Positions 47,001-56,551 of a stretch of 56,551 nt of DNA are shown one piece after another. Origin of the DNA: Paludibacteraceae bacterium. Lineage in GTDB: Bacteria; Bacteroidota; Bacteroidia; Bacteroidales; Paludibacteraceae. Made by a program: the position numbers and the translations under genes. Positions within the stretch are counted from its first letter, which is position 1. Each line of letters starts with the position of its first letter. The notes under the pieces are model-generated. The model did not search any database and had not been told where the DNA came from. It saw nothing but the letters and a program-made list of their open reading frames with translations. The stretch lies in contig JAFVAX010000013.1 in the NCBI GenBank assembly GCA_017480285.1, forward strand, positions 1-56,551. The letters run 5' to 3'.

Positions 47001-48342
47001 TCGGGGCACGGTTCAGAAGAACAGGGTGTCCTTCCATAACATGCTCAAGGATATCCCAGATAACAGCGTCTTTACGATCGATAATCTTACGGGCAGACTT
47101 AACTGTTTTTACTATTCCACGCTCAATAAGTTTGCGGATGATGAACGGCTTATACAACTCGGCAGCCATATCTTTTGGCAGACCGCACTCGTGCATCTTC
47201 AGTTCAGGACCTACCACGATAACCGAACGAGCAGAATAGTCAACACGCTTACCCAAAAGGTTCTGACGGAAACGGCCTTGTTTACCTTTGAGAGAGTCGC
47301 TCAACGACTTGAGCGGACGGTTAGCCTCTGACTTGTACGCTGTTGACTTGCGTGAGTTGTCGAGCAATGAGTCAACAGCTTCTTGAAGCATACGCTTTTC
47401 ATTACGCAGAATAACCTCAGGTGCTTTTATCTCGATAAGTCTCTTCAGACGGTTGTTACGAATGATTACACGACGATAGAGATCGTTCAAGTCCGATGTT
47501 GCGAAACGACCACCATCGAGTGGTACCAACGGACGCAGTTCGGGTGGTGTTACAGGCAGGATGGTAAGAATCATCCATTCGGGGCGATTCTTGCTTTTTG
47601 AAGCACGGAACGACTCAACAACCTGCAGACGCTTCAAAGCCTCAGTCTTGCGTTGTTGTGAAGAGTCAGCGTAAGCACGGTCGCGCAGTTCGTATGAGAG
47701 TGCGTCCAAATCGAGTTTGGTAAGCATATCATAAATAGCCTCTGCACCCATCTTTGCAATGAACTTTTGAGGATCGTCATCTTCCAAGAGTTTGTTTTCC
47801 GGATGCTCTTTCTCAAGTTTATCCATTATCTCAACATACTCGTCCTCAGTAAGCAGGGTCTGATAGCCCATCACTTCTTCGTCGTTTACTTTCTCACCTT
47901 CGAGGATACCCGGTTGGAGAACGCAATAACGCTCGTAGTATATGACCGATTCAAGTTTCTTTGTCGGCATACCCAAGAGATAGCCGATTTTGTTCGGCAG
48001 TGAGCGGAAATACCAGATATGTGCCACAGGAACAACGAGTTGAATATGTCCCATACGCTCGCGGCGCACTTTTTTCTCGGTAACTTCCACACCGCAACGG
48101 TCGCACACAATACCTTTGTAGCGAATTCGTTTGTATTTGCCACAGAAGCATTCATAGTCCCTTGTAGGACCGAAGATGCGCTCGCAGAACAAACCATCGC
48201 GTTCAGGTTTATAAGAACGATAGTTGATAGTTTCCGGTTTGAGCACCTCACCGTGTGACTGCTTCAATATCTCGTCGGGCGATGCCAGTGAGATGGAAAT
48301 CTTATTGAAGCCTGTTTGTTTATTATCTTGTTTGAAAGCCAT
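44011..48342 (-). CDS. rpoC: RNA polymerase beta' subunit
   Basis: 1443 residues, usual Bacteroidota length. N-terminal zinc site ([20 protein letters not shown]), catalytic NADFDGDQM around residue 460 with three Asp residues for Mg2+, second zinc site ([13 protein letters not shown]), trigger-loop region ERILGRV, and an acidic C-terminus. 19 nt after rpoB, no ribosome-binding site needed in this phylum. Long open frames on the other strand are shadows. Confidence 0.99.
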   Translation of the reverse strand: MAFKQDNKQTGFNKISISLASPDEILKQSHGEVLKPETINYRSYKPERDGLFCERIFGPTRDYECFCGKYKRIRYKGIVCDRCGVEVTEKKVRRERMGHIQLVVPVAHIWYFRSLPNKIGYLLGMPTKKLESVIYYERYCVLQPGILEGEKVNDEEVMGYQTLLTEDEYVEIMDKLEKEHPENKLLEDDDPQKFIAKMGAEAIYDMLTKLDLDALSYELRDRAYADSSQQRKTEALKRLQVVESFRASKSKNRPEWMILTILPVTPPELRPLVPLDGGRFATSDLNDLYRRVIIRNNRLKRLIEIKAPEVILRNEKRMLQEAVDSLLDNSRKSTAYKSEANRPLKSLSDSLKGKQGRFRQNLLGKRVDYSARSVIVVGPELKMHECGLPKDMAAELYKPFIIRKLIERGIVKTVKSARKIIDRKDAVIWDILEHVMEGHPVLLNRAPTLHRLGILAFQPRMIEGKAIQLHPLACTGFNADFDGDQMAVHLPLSNEAVLEAQLLMLGSHNILNPANGAPITVPSQDMVLGLYYITKERAGAKGEGLIFYSPEEAEIALNEGKVDMHAKIKVRTEDMVDGQQVTKLIETTVGRLLVNRFVPKEVGYVNVVLKKNALRDIIGKVIKTCGVARTAQFLDDIKNLGYQMAFRGGLSFNLNDIIIPPEKDQLVADGNSEIEEITGNYNMGLITNNERYNQVIDTWTHVDGQLTNVLMKEMSEADQGFNAVYMMMDSGARGSKAQIKQLSGMRGLMAKPQKAGAEGGQTIENPILSNFKEGLSVLEYFISTHGARKGLADTALKTADAGYLTRRLVDVSHDVIITEEDCGTLRGLTATAIKKNENEVASLYERILGRVSVHDVYHPLTGELIVSAGEEIREDAAQKIQDSPLEEVEIRSVLTCEAKKGVCAKCYGRNLATGRLVEKGEAVGVIAAQSIGEPGTQLTLRTFHVGGVAGNVATESEFYVKNEGVIEIDELRTVQTEAGETIVVSRQAELRLRHQGTGVVLTTFNIPYAAKLFVENGRVITYNDVKDDQRVKVCEWDPFNATIVIENKGKIRYEDVEENITAKTETDETTGLKETIIIDSRDRNRVPTAHIVDNDGNTIRSYTLPINAHLVPKDGEEVKVGDLLIKIPRTVGKAGDITGGLPRVTELFEARNSATPAIVSEIDGEVTLGKVKRGNRELIVTSRMGDEKHYLIPLSRQILVQENDFVRAGTALSDGVITPDAILAIKGPTAVQDYIVNEVQDVYRLQGVKINDKHFEIIVRQMMRKVEILSPGDTRFLEKQIVDKHDFMDENDRIWGRKVVVDEGDSENLKRGQIVTAQRLHNENSMLKRRDKRLVEARDAEPATSTQILQGITRAALGTKSFMSAASFQETTKVLNEAAINGKVDTLEGMKENVICGHLIPAGTGLREFGQIIVHNAQDYAMMQKEEAADDEFDIEAEENEVE

Positions 48343-48361
48343 GTTTGAAAAAATTTTCCGG

Positions 48362-51300
48362 TTAATGTTCCATTGTGATATTCAGTCCTAAGCCTTGTAA
48401 CTCGTGCAGCAAGACATTGAGTGATTCCGGCAGTCCGGGTTTCGGCATCGGGTCGCCTTTAACGATTGCCTCGTATGTTCTTGCACGACCGTTAACATCG
48501 TCGGACTTGACAGTGAGTATCTCTTGCAATACGTGTGCGGCACCGTGTGCTTCGAGTGCCCAAACCTCCATCTCACCGAAACGCTGACCACCAAACTGTG
48601 CTTTACCACCGAGTGGTTGTTGAGTGATAAGACTGTAAGGTCCGATAGCACGCGCGTGCATCTTGTCGTCAACCATGTGTCCGAGTTTCATAAAGTAAGT
48701 AACACCTACTGTAGCTGGTTGGTCGAAACGCTCGCCTGTACCGCCGTCGTACAGATAAGTCTTACCTGCACGGGGCAGACCTGCTTTGTCGGTCCACTCG
48801 TTGAGATCGTCCATAGTACAACCGTCGAAGATAGGGGTAGCAAACTTGACACCAAGCTCTTTTCCTGCCCAGCCAAGCACGGCTTCGAATATCTGTCCGA
48901 GGTTCATACGCGAAGGCACGCCAAGCGGGTTAAGAACGATATCCACTGGTGTACCGTCCTCAAGGAACGGCATATCCTCAACTCGTACAATCTTACTTAC
49001 GATACCCTTGTTACCGTGGCGACCTGCCATTTTATCACCTACACGGATCTTTCGTTTCTTTGCAATATATACTTTTGCCATCTCGAGAATGCCATTCGGC
49101 AGTTCATCGCCGACAGTCATATCATATACCTCGCGTTTGAACTGAGCGTCAAACTCTTTGCATTTCAAGATGAAATTGCGAATGCAACGGCATATAAGTT
49201 CGTTCTTGTGGGCATCATTGGTCCAGTTCTCAAGCAAGATAGTAGTGAAATCCACTTGTGCGAGTCTCTCGCGTGTGAAACGACTACCCTTTGGTATAAT
49301 CTCGGTATCAAGAATATCCATAACGCCTGTTGACTGTTTGTTTTCGCAAATAACCACAAGTTTGTCGATAAGTACTTGTTTCAAATCGGCAATCTTCTTC
49401 TCATATTTCTCTTTCATTGACTCTACGCGCAAACGATCTTCCATCTTCTCGCGACGGTCTTTGATAGCACGTTTGTAGAGGTGACGGTCAATGACGATAC
49501 CTGAAAGCGAAGGTGATGCTTTAAGCGAAGCGTCTTTGACATCGCCCGCCTTATCGCCGAATATGGCCTTAAGCAGTTTCTCTTCAGGACTGGGGTCAGT
49601 CTCACCCTTAGGTGTAATCTTACCAACGATGATATCGCCGGGTTCGATTCTTGCACCAACACGGATGATACCATTCTCGTCCAAGTCTTTGGTTGCATCT
49701 TCCGACACATTGGGGATATCTGCTGTAAAGACTTCAGCTCCACGCTTTGTCTCACGGACTTCAAGAAGTTCCTCAACGACATGGACAGAAGTAAACATAT
49801 CCTCGCGAACAATGCGCTCAGAGAGAACGATAGCATCCTCATAGTTGTAACCTTTCCAAGGAATGTAAGCAACCTTGAGGTTTCTTCCTAATGCCAACTC
49901 GCCATTCTCCGTAGCAAAGCCTTCAGTAAGAATCTGGTCTTTATGGACACGGTCGCCTTGACGAACGATAGGACGAAGGTCTATGGTAGTGTTCTGGTTG
50001 GTTTTTTGGAACTTAGGCAGTTTATATTCCTTCTCATTAGAGTCGAAACTGATAAACTCCTCTTCTTCAGTACGGTCGTAGAGAATTCTGATTGTAGTAG
50101 CGTCAACAAAGATAACCTCGCCTTCGCCCTCTGCTTTTATTTGAGTACGAGAGTCTTCAATCAATTGTCCTTCTATACCTGTACCTACAATAGGAGCTTC
50201 GCTTCTAAGCAAAGGCACACCCTGACGCATCATGTTCGAACCCATGAGGGCACGGTTAGCATCGTCGTGCTCCAAGAAAGGAATAAGTGCAGCAGCAATA
50301 GAGGCAATCTGCGAAGGAGCCACATCCATAAGATTGACTTCAGAAGGTTCTACAACAGGGAAATCAGCCTCATAACGGGCTTTTACGCGGTTGTTTACGA
50401 AACTTCCGTCATCGTTGAGCGGAGCATTACCTTGTGCTACGATATGCTTCTCTTCGTCTTCTGCTGACATATATACAACGCCCTCATCAGACAGGTCAAC
50501 AACAGAGTCTGTAACCTTACGGTATGGTGTCTCAATGAAACCAAGTTTATTGATCTTAGCGAAAATACACAGCGATGAGATAAGACCGATGTTTGGTCCT
50601 TCAGGTGTCTCAATCGGGCAAAGACGTCCATAGTGAGTATAGTGTACGTCTCGAACCTCGAAACCTGCACGGTCGCGACTCAAACCACCGGGGCCGAGAG
50701 CCGACATACGGCGTTTGTGTGTTATCTCTGCAAGCGGGTTCTGCTGGTCCATAAACTGCGAGAGAGCATTCGTTCCGAAATATGAGTTTATCACACCCGA
50801 AATAGCCTTTGCATTGATAAGGTCGGTTGGTGAGAACAACTCATTGTCGCGCACATTCATACGCTCACGGATCGTACGGCTCATACGAGCAAGACCAATA
50901 CCGAACTGGTTGTACAACTGCTCGCCAACGATACGAACACGACGGTTAGAGAGGTGGTCGATATCGTCAACCTCGGTATTGGAATTGATAAGTTGGATAA
51001 GTTGCTTGATGATAGCAATCATATCGTTTTGGGTAAGGATATGAACATCCAAGTTATCCATTGGCAAACCAAGTTTGCGGTTGATCCTGTATCGTCCTAC
51101 CTCGCCAAGGTCATATCGTTTTTCCGAGAAGAACAAACCTTGTACAAACTCGCGAGCTGTTGCGTCGTCGGCAGGCTCAGAGTTACGAATTTGGCGATAG
51201 ATATAAAGCACTGCCTCTTTCTCGCTGTTAGTCGGGTCTTTGGCAAGTGTGTTGAAAATGATACTATTGTCAATGTCCGAGTTTTCGTCGCTGTGCAAAA

Positions 51301-52177
51301 GGATGGTTTTTGCACCTGACTCAAGGATAAGTTCTATATTACTCTCGTCGAGAGCCACTTCACGGTCAACAACAATATCATTACGTTCAAGGGTACTAAC
51401 CTCGCCTGTCTCCTCGTCAACAAATTCTTCTGTACGCTTTTTCAGTACGCGTGCCGCAAGTTTCCGACCGAGTTCTTTTACAAGGTTTTCCTTTGTAACT
51501 TTAATTTCTTCAGCAAGTTCGAAGCACTCAAGTATATCCTTGTCGTTTTCAAATCCGATAGCACGCAGAAGAGTTGTTACAGGTAATTTTTTCTTACGGT
51601 CGATATAAGCGTACATGACATTGCTAATGTCAGTAGCGAACTCAATCCATGAACCGCGGAAAGGAATGATACGGGCTGAATAGAGTTGTGTACCGTTGGT
51701 ATGATGACTTGTTCCGAAGAACACGCCGGGGGAACGATGCAACTGGCTTACAACAACTCGTTCAGCACCATTTATGACGAAGGTGCCTTGGGGAGTCATG
51801 TATGGAATCTGTCCCAAGAACACGTCTTGTATTTGCGTATCAAAATCATCGTTGTCAGGGTCGGTGCAGGTAAGTTTGAGTTTAGCCTTCAACGGCACTG
51901 CATAGGTAAGACCTCTCTGGATACACTCTTTAATGTCGTATCTTGGGGGGTCGATTGAATAGTCAAGGAACTCTAATTTGAAGTTCTGACGGGTGTCGGT
52001 AATAGGGAAATTTTCCGAGAACACCTTAAAGAGCCCTTCCGTACGCCGTTGCTCCGGTGTGGAATCCATCTGGAAGAAATCACGGAAAGACTCAAGTTGG
52101 ATATCCAAGAAATCTGGGAAAGGCATTGGCTTCTTTATTGAAGCAAAATTAACCCGTTCGGTTTTAGGGGTAGCCAT
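48362..52177 (-). CDS. rpoB: RNA polymerase beta subunit
   Basis: 1271 residues. The rifampicin pocket is [32 protein letters not shown]: the residues matching E. coli Asp516, His526 and Ser531 are wild type, so no resistance change is visible. Other blocks: [27 protein letters not shown] and [19 protein letters not shown]. Preceded by a long hairpin in the rplL-rpoB gap. Confidence 0.99.
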   Translation of the reverse strand: MATPKTERVNFASIKKPMPFPDFLDIQLESFRDFFQMDSTPEQRRTEGLFKVFSENFPITDTRQNFKLEFLDYSIDPPRYDIKECIQRGLTYAVPLKAKLKLTCTDPDNDDFDTQIQDVFLGQIPYMTPQGTFVINGAERVVVSQLHRSPGVFFGTSHHTNGTQLYSARIIPFRGSWIEFATDISNVMYAYIDRKKKLPVTTLLRAIGFENDKDILECFELAEEIKVTKENLVKELGRKLAARVLKKRTEEFVDEETGEVSTLERNDIVVDREVALDESNIELILESGAKTILLHSDENSDIDNSIIFNTLAKDPTNSEKEAVLYIYRQIRNSEPADDATAREFVQGLFFSEKRYDLGEVGRYRINRKLGLPMDNLDVHILTQNDMIAIIKQLIQLINSNTEVDDIDHLSNRRVRIVGEQLYNQFGIGLARMSRTIRERMNVRDNELFSPTDLINAKAISGVINSYFGTNALSQFMDQQNPLAEITHKRRMSALGPGGLSRDRAGFEVRDVHYTHYGRLCPIETPEGPNIGLISSLCIFAKINKLGFIETPYRKVTDSVVDLSDEGVVYMSAEDEEKHIVAQGNAPLNDDGSFVNNRVKARYEADFPVVEPSEVNLMDVAPSQIASIAAALIPFLEHDDANRALMGSNMMRQGVPLLRSEAPIVGTGIEGQLIEDSRTQIKAEGEGEVIFVDATTIRILYDRTEEEEFISFDSNEKEYKLPKFQKTNQNTTIDLRPIVRQGDRVHKDQILTEGFATENGELALGRNLKVAYIPWKGYNYEDAIVLSERIVREDMFTSVHVVEELLEVRETKRGAEVFTADIPNVSEDATKDLDENGIIRVGARIEPGDIIVGKITPKGETDPSPEEKLLKAIFGDKAGDVKDASLKASPSLSGIVIDRHLYKRAIKDRREKMEDRLRVESMKEKYEKKIADLKQVLIDKLVVICENKQSTGVMDILDTEIIPKGSRFTRERLAQVDFTTILLENWTNDAHKNELICRCIRNFILKCKEFDAQFKREVYDMTVGDELPNGILEMAKVYIAKKRKIRVGDKMAGRHGNKGIVSKIVRVEDMPFLEDGTPVDIVLNPLGVPSRMNLGQIFEAVLGWAGKELGVKFATPIFDGCTMDDLNEWTDKAGLPRAGKTYLYDGGTGERFDQPATVGVTYFMKLGHMVDDKMHARAIGPYSLITQQPLGGKAQFGGQRFGEMEVWALEAHGAAHVLQEILTVKSDDVNGRARTYEAIVKGDPMPKPGLPESLNVLLHELQGLGLNITMEH

Positions 52178-52273
52178 GTGAATAAAGTGTTACTAAATGT
52201 ATAAAACTTAATTAAAAAGACTTAAATTGTAATTTATTAACAAAAATTAACAGCCTTTCTATTTTTGTAAAAG

Positions 52274-52308
52274 AAGGTACAGTTCCCAATATTGGGAGAC
52301 TGTACCTT
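52274..52308 (-). promoter_or_regulatory. Attenuator-like hairpin between rplL and rpoB
   Basis: Perfect inverted repeat AAGGTACAGT/ACTGTACCTT (52274-52283 with 52299-52308) enclosing TCCCAAT/ATTGGGA, one bulged base. On the transcribed strand CTTCTTTTAC follows. A smaller hairpin TGCAAC/GTTGCA (52319-52336) sits just after the rplL stop. Placement matches the known transcription-control gap between L12 and polymerase genes. Confidence 0.75.
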
Positions 52309-52339
52309 TGCAGTAGTCTGCAACGGATAGGTTGCAAGA

Positions 52340-52717
52340 TTATTTGAGTTCAACCTCTGCGCCTACTTCTTCAAGAGCTTTCTTGAGAGCTTCAGCAGCT
52401 GCTTTGTCAAGACCTTCTTTCAAAACTGAAGGAGCACCGTCAACGAGATCTTTAGCTTCTTTCAAGCCGAGACCTGTTTGCTCTTTAACAGCCTTAACAA
52501 CTTGCAATTTTTGTGCGCCGGCAGCTTTAAGAACTACATCGAAAGATGTTTTCTCTTCTTCTGCGGGAGCGGCTGCTCCGGCAGGACCGGCAGCAACTGC
52601 AACAGCTGCAGCAGCGGGTTCAATACCGTACTCGTCTTTAAGAATTTGAGCGAGTTCGTTCACTTCCTTAACTGTAAGGTTAACTAATTGTTCAGCAAAT
52701 GCTTTCAAATCTGCCAT
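52340..52717 (-). CDS. rplL: Ribosomal protein L7/L12
   Basis: 125 residues from the ATG at 52717, which begins [15 protein letters not shown]; an upstream ATG would add unrelated residues. N-terminal dimer domain, Ala/Gly-rich hinge (about 38-55), and the C-terminal factor-binding domain ([24 protein letters not shown]). Forms the ribosomal stalk on L10. Confidence 0.97.
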   Translation of the reverse strand: MADLKAFAEQLVNLTVKEVNELAQILKDEYGIEPAAAAVAVAAGPAGAAAPAEEEKTSFDVVLKAAGAQKLQVVKAVKEQTGLGLKEAKDLVDGAPSVLKEGLDKAAAEALKKALEEVGAEVELK

Positions 52718-52786
52718 TGTTGTATAAATTTTAAAGGTTTTACATAAATTATAGTGCAAACGGCACCTCGTGCATAAGTTGTCGGG

Positions 52787-53317
52787 TTATGCTTCCCTTT
52801 CACCAAGAGTTTTAAGAACACCGTGAAGTGTGTTTTGACCTGATTGCAAAGCAGAAACGACTGTCTTGGCGGGTGATTGCAAGAGTGCAATAACATCTGC
52901 AATAAGTTCGTTCTTGCTCTTTATTGTAGCGAGTGTTTCAAGTTGGTCAGCACCAACATAGATACTCTCTTCTACATAAGCAGCTTTGAGTTGAGGTTTA
53001 ACATCGGGGTTCTTTTTATCTTTCTCACGCAACTCTTTAATCAAGCGAGCAGGAGCATTACCTGTATTGCTGAGCATAAGAGCAGTGTTACCTTTCAGTG
53101 CAACGAAAAGTTCGTCAACACCTCGACCTTCGAGTGCTTTTTCGAGCAGAGTGTTCTTTACGACAACAAGCTTAATTTCGTTTTTGAAGCAAGCACGACG
53201 CAAATCACTCGTCTTTTGGGCATTCAGACCTTCAATATCCGTCAGATAGAAATGGCTGTAATGACCTAACTGCTCTTTAAGAGACTCGATAATTAGATTT
53301 TTATCTTCTTTTCTCAT
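52787..53317 (-). CDS. rplJ: Ribosomal protein L10
   Basis: 176 residues. Stalk base protein with LVVVKNTLLEKAL and TALMLSN blocks; C-terminal helix binds L7/L12 dimers. The 3' end and the gap to rplL can form small hairpins (52763-52792). Confidence 0.96.
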   Translation of the reverse strand: MRKEDKNLIIESLKEQLGHYSHFYLTDIEGLNAQKTSDLRRACFKNEIKLVVVKNTLLEKALEGRGVDELFVALKGNTALMLSNTGNAPARLIKELREKDKKNPDVKPQLKAAYVEESIYVGADQLETLATIKSKNELIADVIALLQSPAKTVVSALQSGQNTLHGVLKTLGEREA

Positions 53318-53335
53318 AGGACAAATACTTCATTT

Positions 53336-54028
53336 TTAATCAACGGATTTCGGATCAATTTTAAGACCCTTGCTCATTGTACTGCTAAGGAAAATGGATT
53401 TCAAATAAGTACCTTTTGCAGTAGCAGGTTTCAGTTTGATGATTGTCTGGATAAATTCGCGAGCATTCTCAGCAATCTTCTCGGCGGAGAAGGAAACTTT
53501 TCCAATAGCGGTATGAACGATACCGAACTTATCAACCTTGAAATCAATCTTACCTTGTTTAACCTCTTTCACTGCTTTGGCGATATCCATCGTTACAGTA
53601 CCGCTTTTGGGGTTAGGCATCAAGCCACGCGGACCAAGAATACGACCGAGAGCACCAATCTTACCCATTATCTGGGGCTGGGTGATGATGACATCAACGT
53701 CAGTCCAACCACCTTTGATTTTCTCGATATACTCATCAAGACCTACATAATCAGCGCCAGCCTCTTTAGCAGCAGCTTCTTGATCAGAGGTGCAGAGAGC
53801 AAGTACGCGAACTTGTTTGCCAGTTCCGTTAGGCAGAGATACCACGCCACGAACCATTTGATTGGCTTTACGGGGGTCAACACCCAAACGAACATCAATA
53901 TCCACAGAAGCGTCAAACTTCGTGGTTGTAATCTCCTTCAAAAGCTCAGCGGCTTCAAGAAGGGTATAGGCTTTACCGGGTTCAATTTTCGCTAAAGCCA
54001 ACTTCTGGTTTTTTGTAAGTTTACTCAT
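53336..54028 (-). CDS. rplA: Ribosomal protein L1
   Basis: 230 residues: [24 protein letters not shown] start, [18 protein letters not shown] centre. Forms the E-site L1 stalk and in many bacteria represses the L11 operon. Confidence 0.98.
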   Translation of the reverse strand: MSKLTKNQKLALAKIEPGKAYTLLEAAELLKEITTTKFDASVDIDVRLGVDPRKANQMVRGVVSLPNGTGKQVRVLALCTSDQEAAAKEAGADYVGLDEYIEKIKGGWTDVDVIITQPQIMGKIGALGRILGPRGLMPNPKSGTVTMDIAKAVKEVKQGKIDFKVDKFGIVHTAIGKVSFSAEKIAENAREFIQTIIKLKPATAKGTYLKSIFLSSTMSKGLKIDPKSVD

Positions 54029-54042
54029 AACGCAATTGAATT

Positions 54043-54468
54043 TTAATGTTGAACGGTAATACCCATACTTCTTGCTGTTCCGGCTACCATCTTCATCGCA
54101 GACTCAACTTCAAAGCAGTTGAGGTCAGCCATCTTGTCGGTAGCAATCTGACGGCATTGCTCTTCAGTTATTGTACCAACCTTCTGACGGTTAGGTTGAG
54201 CGGATCCGCCTTTGATTTTAGCAGCTTCAAGCAACTGTATTGCTACAGGGGGAGTTTTAACAACGAAGTCGAAGGACTTGTCGGAATAATAAGTGATGAC
54301 AACAGGAAGAACTTTTCCTGCCTTGTCTTGTGTTCTGGCATTAAACTGCTTGCAGAACTCCATGATGTTGATACCTTTCGAACCGAGTGCGGGACCAACC
54401 GGAGGCGATGGGTTTGCGGCACCACCTTTGATTTGCAGTTTTATAAAACCAGCAACTTCTTTTGCCAT
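54043..54468 (-). CDS. rplK: Ribosomal protein L11
   Basis: 141 residues: [38 protein letters not shown] start with the Pro-rich hinge; C-terminal RNA-binding domain ending [10 protein letters not shown]. Binds the GTPase-associated 23S region with L10. Confidence 0.98.
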   Translation of the reverse strand: MAKEVAGFIKLQIKGGAANPSPPVGPALGSKGINIMEFCKQFNARTQDKAGKVLPVVITYYSDKSFDFVVKTPPVAIQLLEAAKIKGGSAQPNRQKVGTITEEQCRQIATDKMADLNCFEVESAMKMVAGTARSMGITVQH

Positions 54469-54540
54469 AATTGTAAAAATGTTTTGTTGTTAATAGTTAA
54501 TAAACTACCGAGTAGTTCAACGATTCAATAACCAAATCTC

Positions 54541-55095
54541 CTACTCTTTTTCTACTTGTGAGAAACCTAACTCAAGACTCGTCTTCCTGCCGAAGATGGT
54601 AACAATAACCTTGAGTTTGCGTTTTTCAGGAAGAATCTCTTCGACTTCTCCGTTAAAGCCGGAGAAAGGACCGTCTGTTACTTTGAGTGTCTCACCAACT
54701 GAATAACTTACTTCCAACAGTTCCTCATCGCTCATCTCGTCAACCTTGCCAAGCAACGAATTTACTTCAGCCTGACGGATTGCACGAGGTTTGATTGAAT
54801 TAGGACCATCGGTTAGAAAGCCGAGAACATTGGGGACATTGCGAAGACGCGGATAACACTCGTCAACCAAGTTTGCCTCTACGAGGACATAACCCGGCAT
54901 TGAGTTCTTTTCTTTAACAATACGCTTGTTGCCACGATTAGCAACCACCTTCTCTGTAGGGATAAGTACTTGCGATACCCATTCTGCAAAGTCGGGGTTA
55001 GTCTTACGAGCGGCTTCAATGTATTCTTTTACCTTGCCCTCTTTACCACTGATGGCTTTCAGCACATACCACTGAAATTGGTTTTTGTGTTCCAT
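54541..55095 (-). CDS. nusG: Transcription antitermination factor NusG
   Basis: 184 residues. N-terminal NGN domain (WYVLKAISGKEGKVKEYIE, VPNVLGFL) and C-terminal KOW domain (VGETLKVTDGPFSGFNGEVEEI). Couples RNA polymerase with the ribosome or Rho. Lies 9 nt after secE. Confidence 0.97.
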   Translation of the reverse strand: MEHKNQFQWYVLKAISGKEGKVKEYIEAARKTNPDFAEWVSQVLIPTEKVVANRGNKRIVKEKNSMPGYVLVEANLVDECYPRLRNVPNVLGFLTDGPNSIKPRAIRQAEVNSLLGKVDEMSDEELLEVSYSVGETLKVTDGPFSGFNGEVEEILPEKRKLKVIVTIFGRKTSLELGFSQVEKE

Positions 55096-55104
55096 GTCCG
55101 TAAC

Positions 55105-55293
55105 TTAAAAAAGTCCGTAGATAAAAGTCATCAAATGCTCAAAGCAGAAGTCCATTAGCCAGACAATAAGTGCCAAAATAATGGAAGCAGTTAGAACAAG
55201 CACTGCGCTGGCTTGCAATTCCTTTGGTTTGGGCCAAGCTACCTTGTACACCAACTCATTGTAGGAATCTTTCAAATCGTCGATTATCTTCAT
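55105..55293 (-). CDS. secE: Preprotein translocase subunit SecE
   Basis: 62 residues, one membrane segment (about 31-50), with the amphipathic YNELVYKVAWPKPKELQASAV motif. Short single-span form usual outside Enterobacteria. Part of SecYEG. Confidence 0.94.
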   Translation of the reverse strand: MKIIDDLKDSYNELVYKVAWPKPKELQASAVLVLTASIILALIVWLMDFCFEHLMTFIYGLF

Positions 55294-55315
55294 AACAAAT
55301 AGATTTCTTTTTTAG

Positions 55316-55386
55316 CACGGAAGGCAGGAATCGAACCCACATTGACGGTTTTGGAGACCGCTCTCCTACCATTGGAGGACTTCCGT
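55316..55386 (-). tRNA. tRNA-Trp (anticodon CCA)
   Basis: Acceptor ACGGAAG/CTTCCGT, D stem CTCC/GGAG, anticodon stem GCGGT/ACCGT with loop CTCCAAA, T loop TTCGATT, discriminator G; CCA not encoded. Its place between tuf and secE is typical of Bacteroidota. Confidence 0.96.
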
Positions 55387-55390
55387 AAGT

Positions 55391-55416
55391 GTATAGAGCC
55401 AAGATTGGCTCTATAC
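55391..55416 (-). other. Hairpin between tuf and tRNA-Trp
   Basis: 12-bp perfect stem GTATAGAGCCAA/TTGGCTCTATAC with a 2-nt gap (real loop probably 4-6 nt). No T-run follows on the transcribed strand, so processing or partial termination is more likely than a stop. Confidence 0.6.
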
Positions 55417-55427
55417 TTTACTTTGTC

Positions 55428-56551
55428 TTATTCAATAACTTTGGTGATTTGGCCTGAACCAACTGTACGACCACCTTCGCGGATAGCGAAACGGAGACCT
55501 TCGTTGAGTGCAACAGGGTAAATCAGTTTAACTTGAATTTCGAGGTTATCGCCCGGCATAACCATTTCTGTTCCTTCAGGAAGGGTGATTTCACCGGTAA
55601 CGTCCATTGTACGGATGTAGAATTGAGGACGATAGTGGTTGTGGAACGGAGTGTGACGGCCACCTTCTTCTTTCTTCAAGATATAAACAGAAGCCTTGAA
55701 TTCGCTGTAAGGTTTGATAACACCCGGGTGAGTGATAACCATACCACGACGAACTTCGTCTTTGTCAATACCACGGAGCAACAGACCTACGTTATCACCA
55801 GCTTCACCTTGATCAAGAAGTTTGCGGAACATCTCAACACCGGTAACAACTGATTTCTTGTTTTGGTCAAGACCGAGGATTTGAACTTCGTCGCCAACTT
55901 TTACAACACCTGTTTCGATACGACCGGTAGCAACAGTACCACGACCGGTGATTGAGAATACGTCTTCAACAGGCATCAAGAATGGTTTATCAACGTCGCG
56001 AACAGGGAGTTGAATCCAGTTGTCAACAGCGTCCATAAGCTCCATAACTTTGTCTTCCCATTCAGGAACGCCGTTGAGTGCACCAAGTGCAGAACCGCGG
56101 ATAACAGGAGTATTGTCGCCATCGAACTCATAGAATGAAAGAAGTTCGCGCATTTCCATTTCAACGAGGTCAAGCATTTCAGGATCGTCAACCATATCGC
56201 ACTTGTTCATAAATACAACAAGACGAGGAACGTTTACTTGGCGAGCCAAAAGGATGTGCTCACGAGTTTGAGGCATAGGACCGTCAGTTGCTGCAACAAC
56301 GATGATAGCACCGTCCATTTGAGCAGCACCGGTAACCATGTTCTTTACATAGTCGGCGTGACCCGGGCAGTCAACGTGTGCGTAGTGACGATTAGCTGTT
56401 TGATAGTCAACGTGAGCGGTGTTGATGCTGATAACACGCTCTTTCTCTTCAGTAGCGTTGTCGATAGAGTCGAATGAACGAACCTCTGAAAGACCTTTCT
56501 TTGCCAAAACGAGGGTAATAGCAGCGGTAAGGGTTGTTTTACCGTGGTCAA
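55428..56551 (-). CDS. tuf: Elongation factor Tu (5' end cut by window)
   Basis: Open to the window edge, missing only about 20 N-terminal residues. G-domain P-loop remnant DHGKTTLT, switch [26 protein letters not shown], then domains 2 and 3 ([19 protein letters not shown] end). Delivers aminoacyl-tRNA to the ribosome. Oddity: switch I reads [10 protein letters not shown] where nearly all EF-Tu has ERGITINT, i.e. Gly59 to Val and Mg-binding Thr61 to Ser in E. coli numbering. Confidence 0.97.
   Translation of the reverse strand, partial: DHGKTTLTAAITLVLAKKGLSEVRSFDSIDNATEEKERVISINTAHVDYQTANRHYAHVDCPGHADYVKNMVTGAAQMDGAIIVVAATDGPMPQTREHILLARQVNVPRLVVFMNKCDMVDDPEMLDLVEMEMRELLSFYEFDGDNTPVIRGSALGALNGVPEWEDKVMELMDAVDNWIQLPVRDVDKPFLMPVEDVFSITGRGTVATGRIETGVVKVGDEVQILGLDQNKKSVVTGVEMFRKLLDQGEAGDNVGLLLRGIDKDEVRRGMVITHPGVIKPYSEFKASVYILKKEEGGRHTPFHNHYRPQFYIRTMDVTGEITLPEGTEMVMPGDNLEIQVKLIYPVALNEGLRFAIREGGRTVGSGQITKVIE

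Noticed and set aside
48524..49333. Long plus-strand open frame (269 codons) across rpoB, and a similar one at 44776-45555 across rpoC
   Set aside because: They lie wholly inside conserved polymerase genes on the other strand and have no family resemblance; they follow from the codon bias of the real genes.

Overview
The window is a 56.5 kb chromosomal piece of a Bacteroidota bacterium, most likely order Bacteroidales. Evidence: the gene order tuf / tRNA-Trp / secE / nusG / rplKAJL / rpoBC, type IX secretion and gliding genes (porZ, gldJ, gldG), HepT/MntA and LemA/TPM families, and intergenic promoters of the form TTTG-N19/20-TAnnTTTG, which is the Bacteroidota housekeeping consensus. Shine-Dalgarno sequences are mostly absent. 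No phage, integrase, insertion sequence, rRNA operon or CRISPR array was seen. Genus-level placement is not possible from sequence reading alone.

Layout. 1-6.2 kb (+): end of truB, queA, an RNase R lacking its N-terminal helix-turn-helix, rdgB and porZ. 6.3-6.6 kb: tRNA-Pro(UGG) with its own promoter and terminator. 6.6-12.0 kb (-): a single close-packed run, TPM protein, MntA/HepT toxin-antitoxin, LemA, XseA, a helix-hairpin-helix protein and Ung. 12.0-18.2 kb (+): a surface-sugar region with a KdsC-like phosphatase, a voltage-gated cation channel, a lone ATPase preceded by 14-bp tandem repeats, then NeuB-like synthase, CMP-sugar synthetase, a sialyltransferase-like protein and a family 2 glycosyltransferase. 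18.3-23.0 kb (+): GAPDH, a ClpB without N-domain behind a sigma-54-type promoter, and aspartate-semialdehyde dehydrogenase. 22.9-28.8 kb (-): SurA-like PPIase, GldG, LysM/periplasmic-binding protein, outer-membrane barrel. 29.0-33.3 kb (+): two FKBP PPIases, a Wzx-type flippase, truA. 33.5-37.7 kb (-): glgB split by one in-frame TGA, a YhcH protein, then folP-cdaA. 37.8-40.2 kb (+): gldJ and efp. 40.5-43.8 kb (-): two secreted proteins of unknown fold sharing a C-terminal tail. 44.0-56.5 kb (-): rpoC, rpoB, rplL, rplJ, rplA, rplK, nusG, secE, tRNA-Trp and a 5'-incomplete tuf.

How it fits together. The envelope theme is strong: outer-membrane folding (SurA, FKBPs), type IX secretion and its attachment complex (PorZ, GldJ), surface-glycan building (NulO-type pathway, flippase) and possible secreted cargo. 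The most interesting items are the candidate nonulosonate (KDN or sialic-acid-like) decoration module at 14.7-18.2 kb, the sigma-54 promoter in front of an N-domain-less clpB, interlocked divergent promoters at 12.04-12.07 kb, tandem repeats forming the start of the ATPase mRNA, a dispersed ~28-bp palindromic repeat family (five copies), the glgB nonsense codon, and altered switch I residues in EF-Tu.
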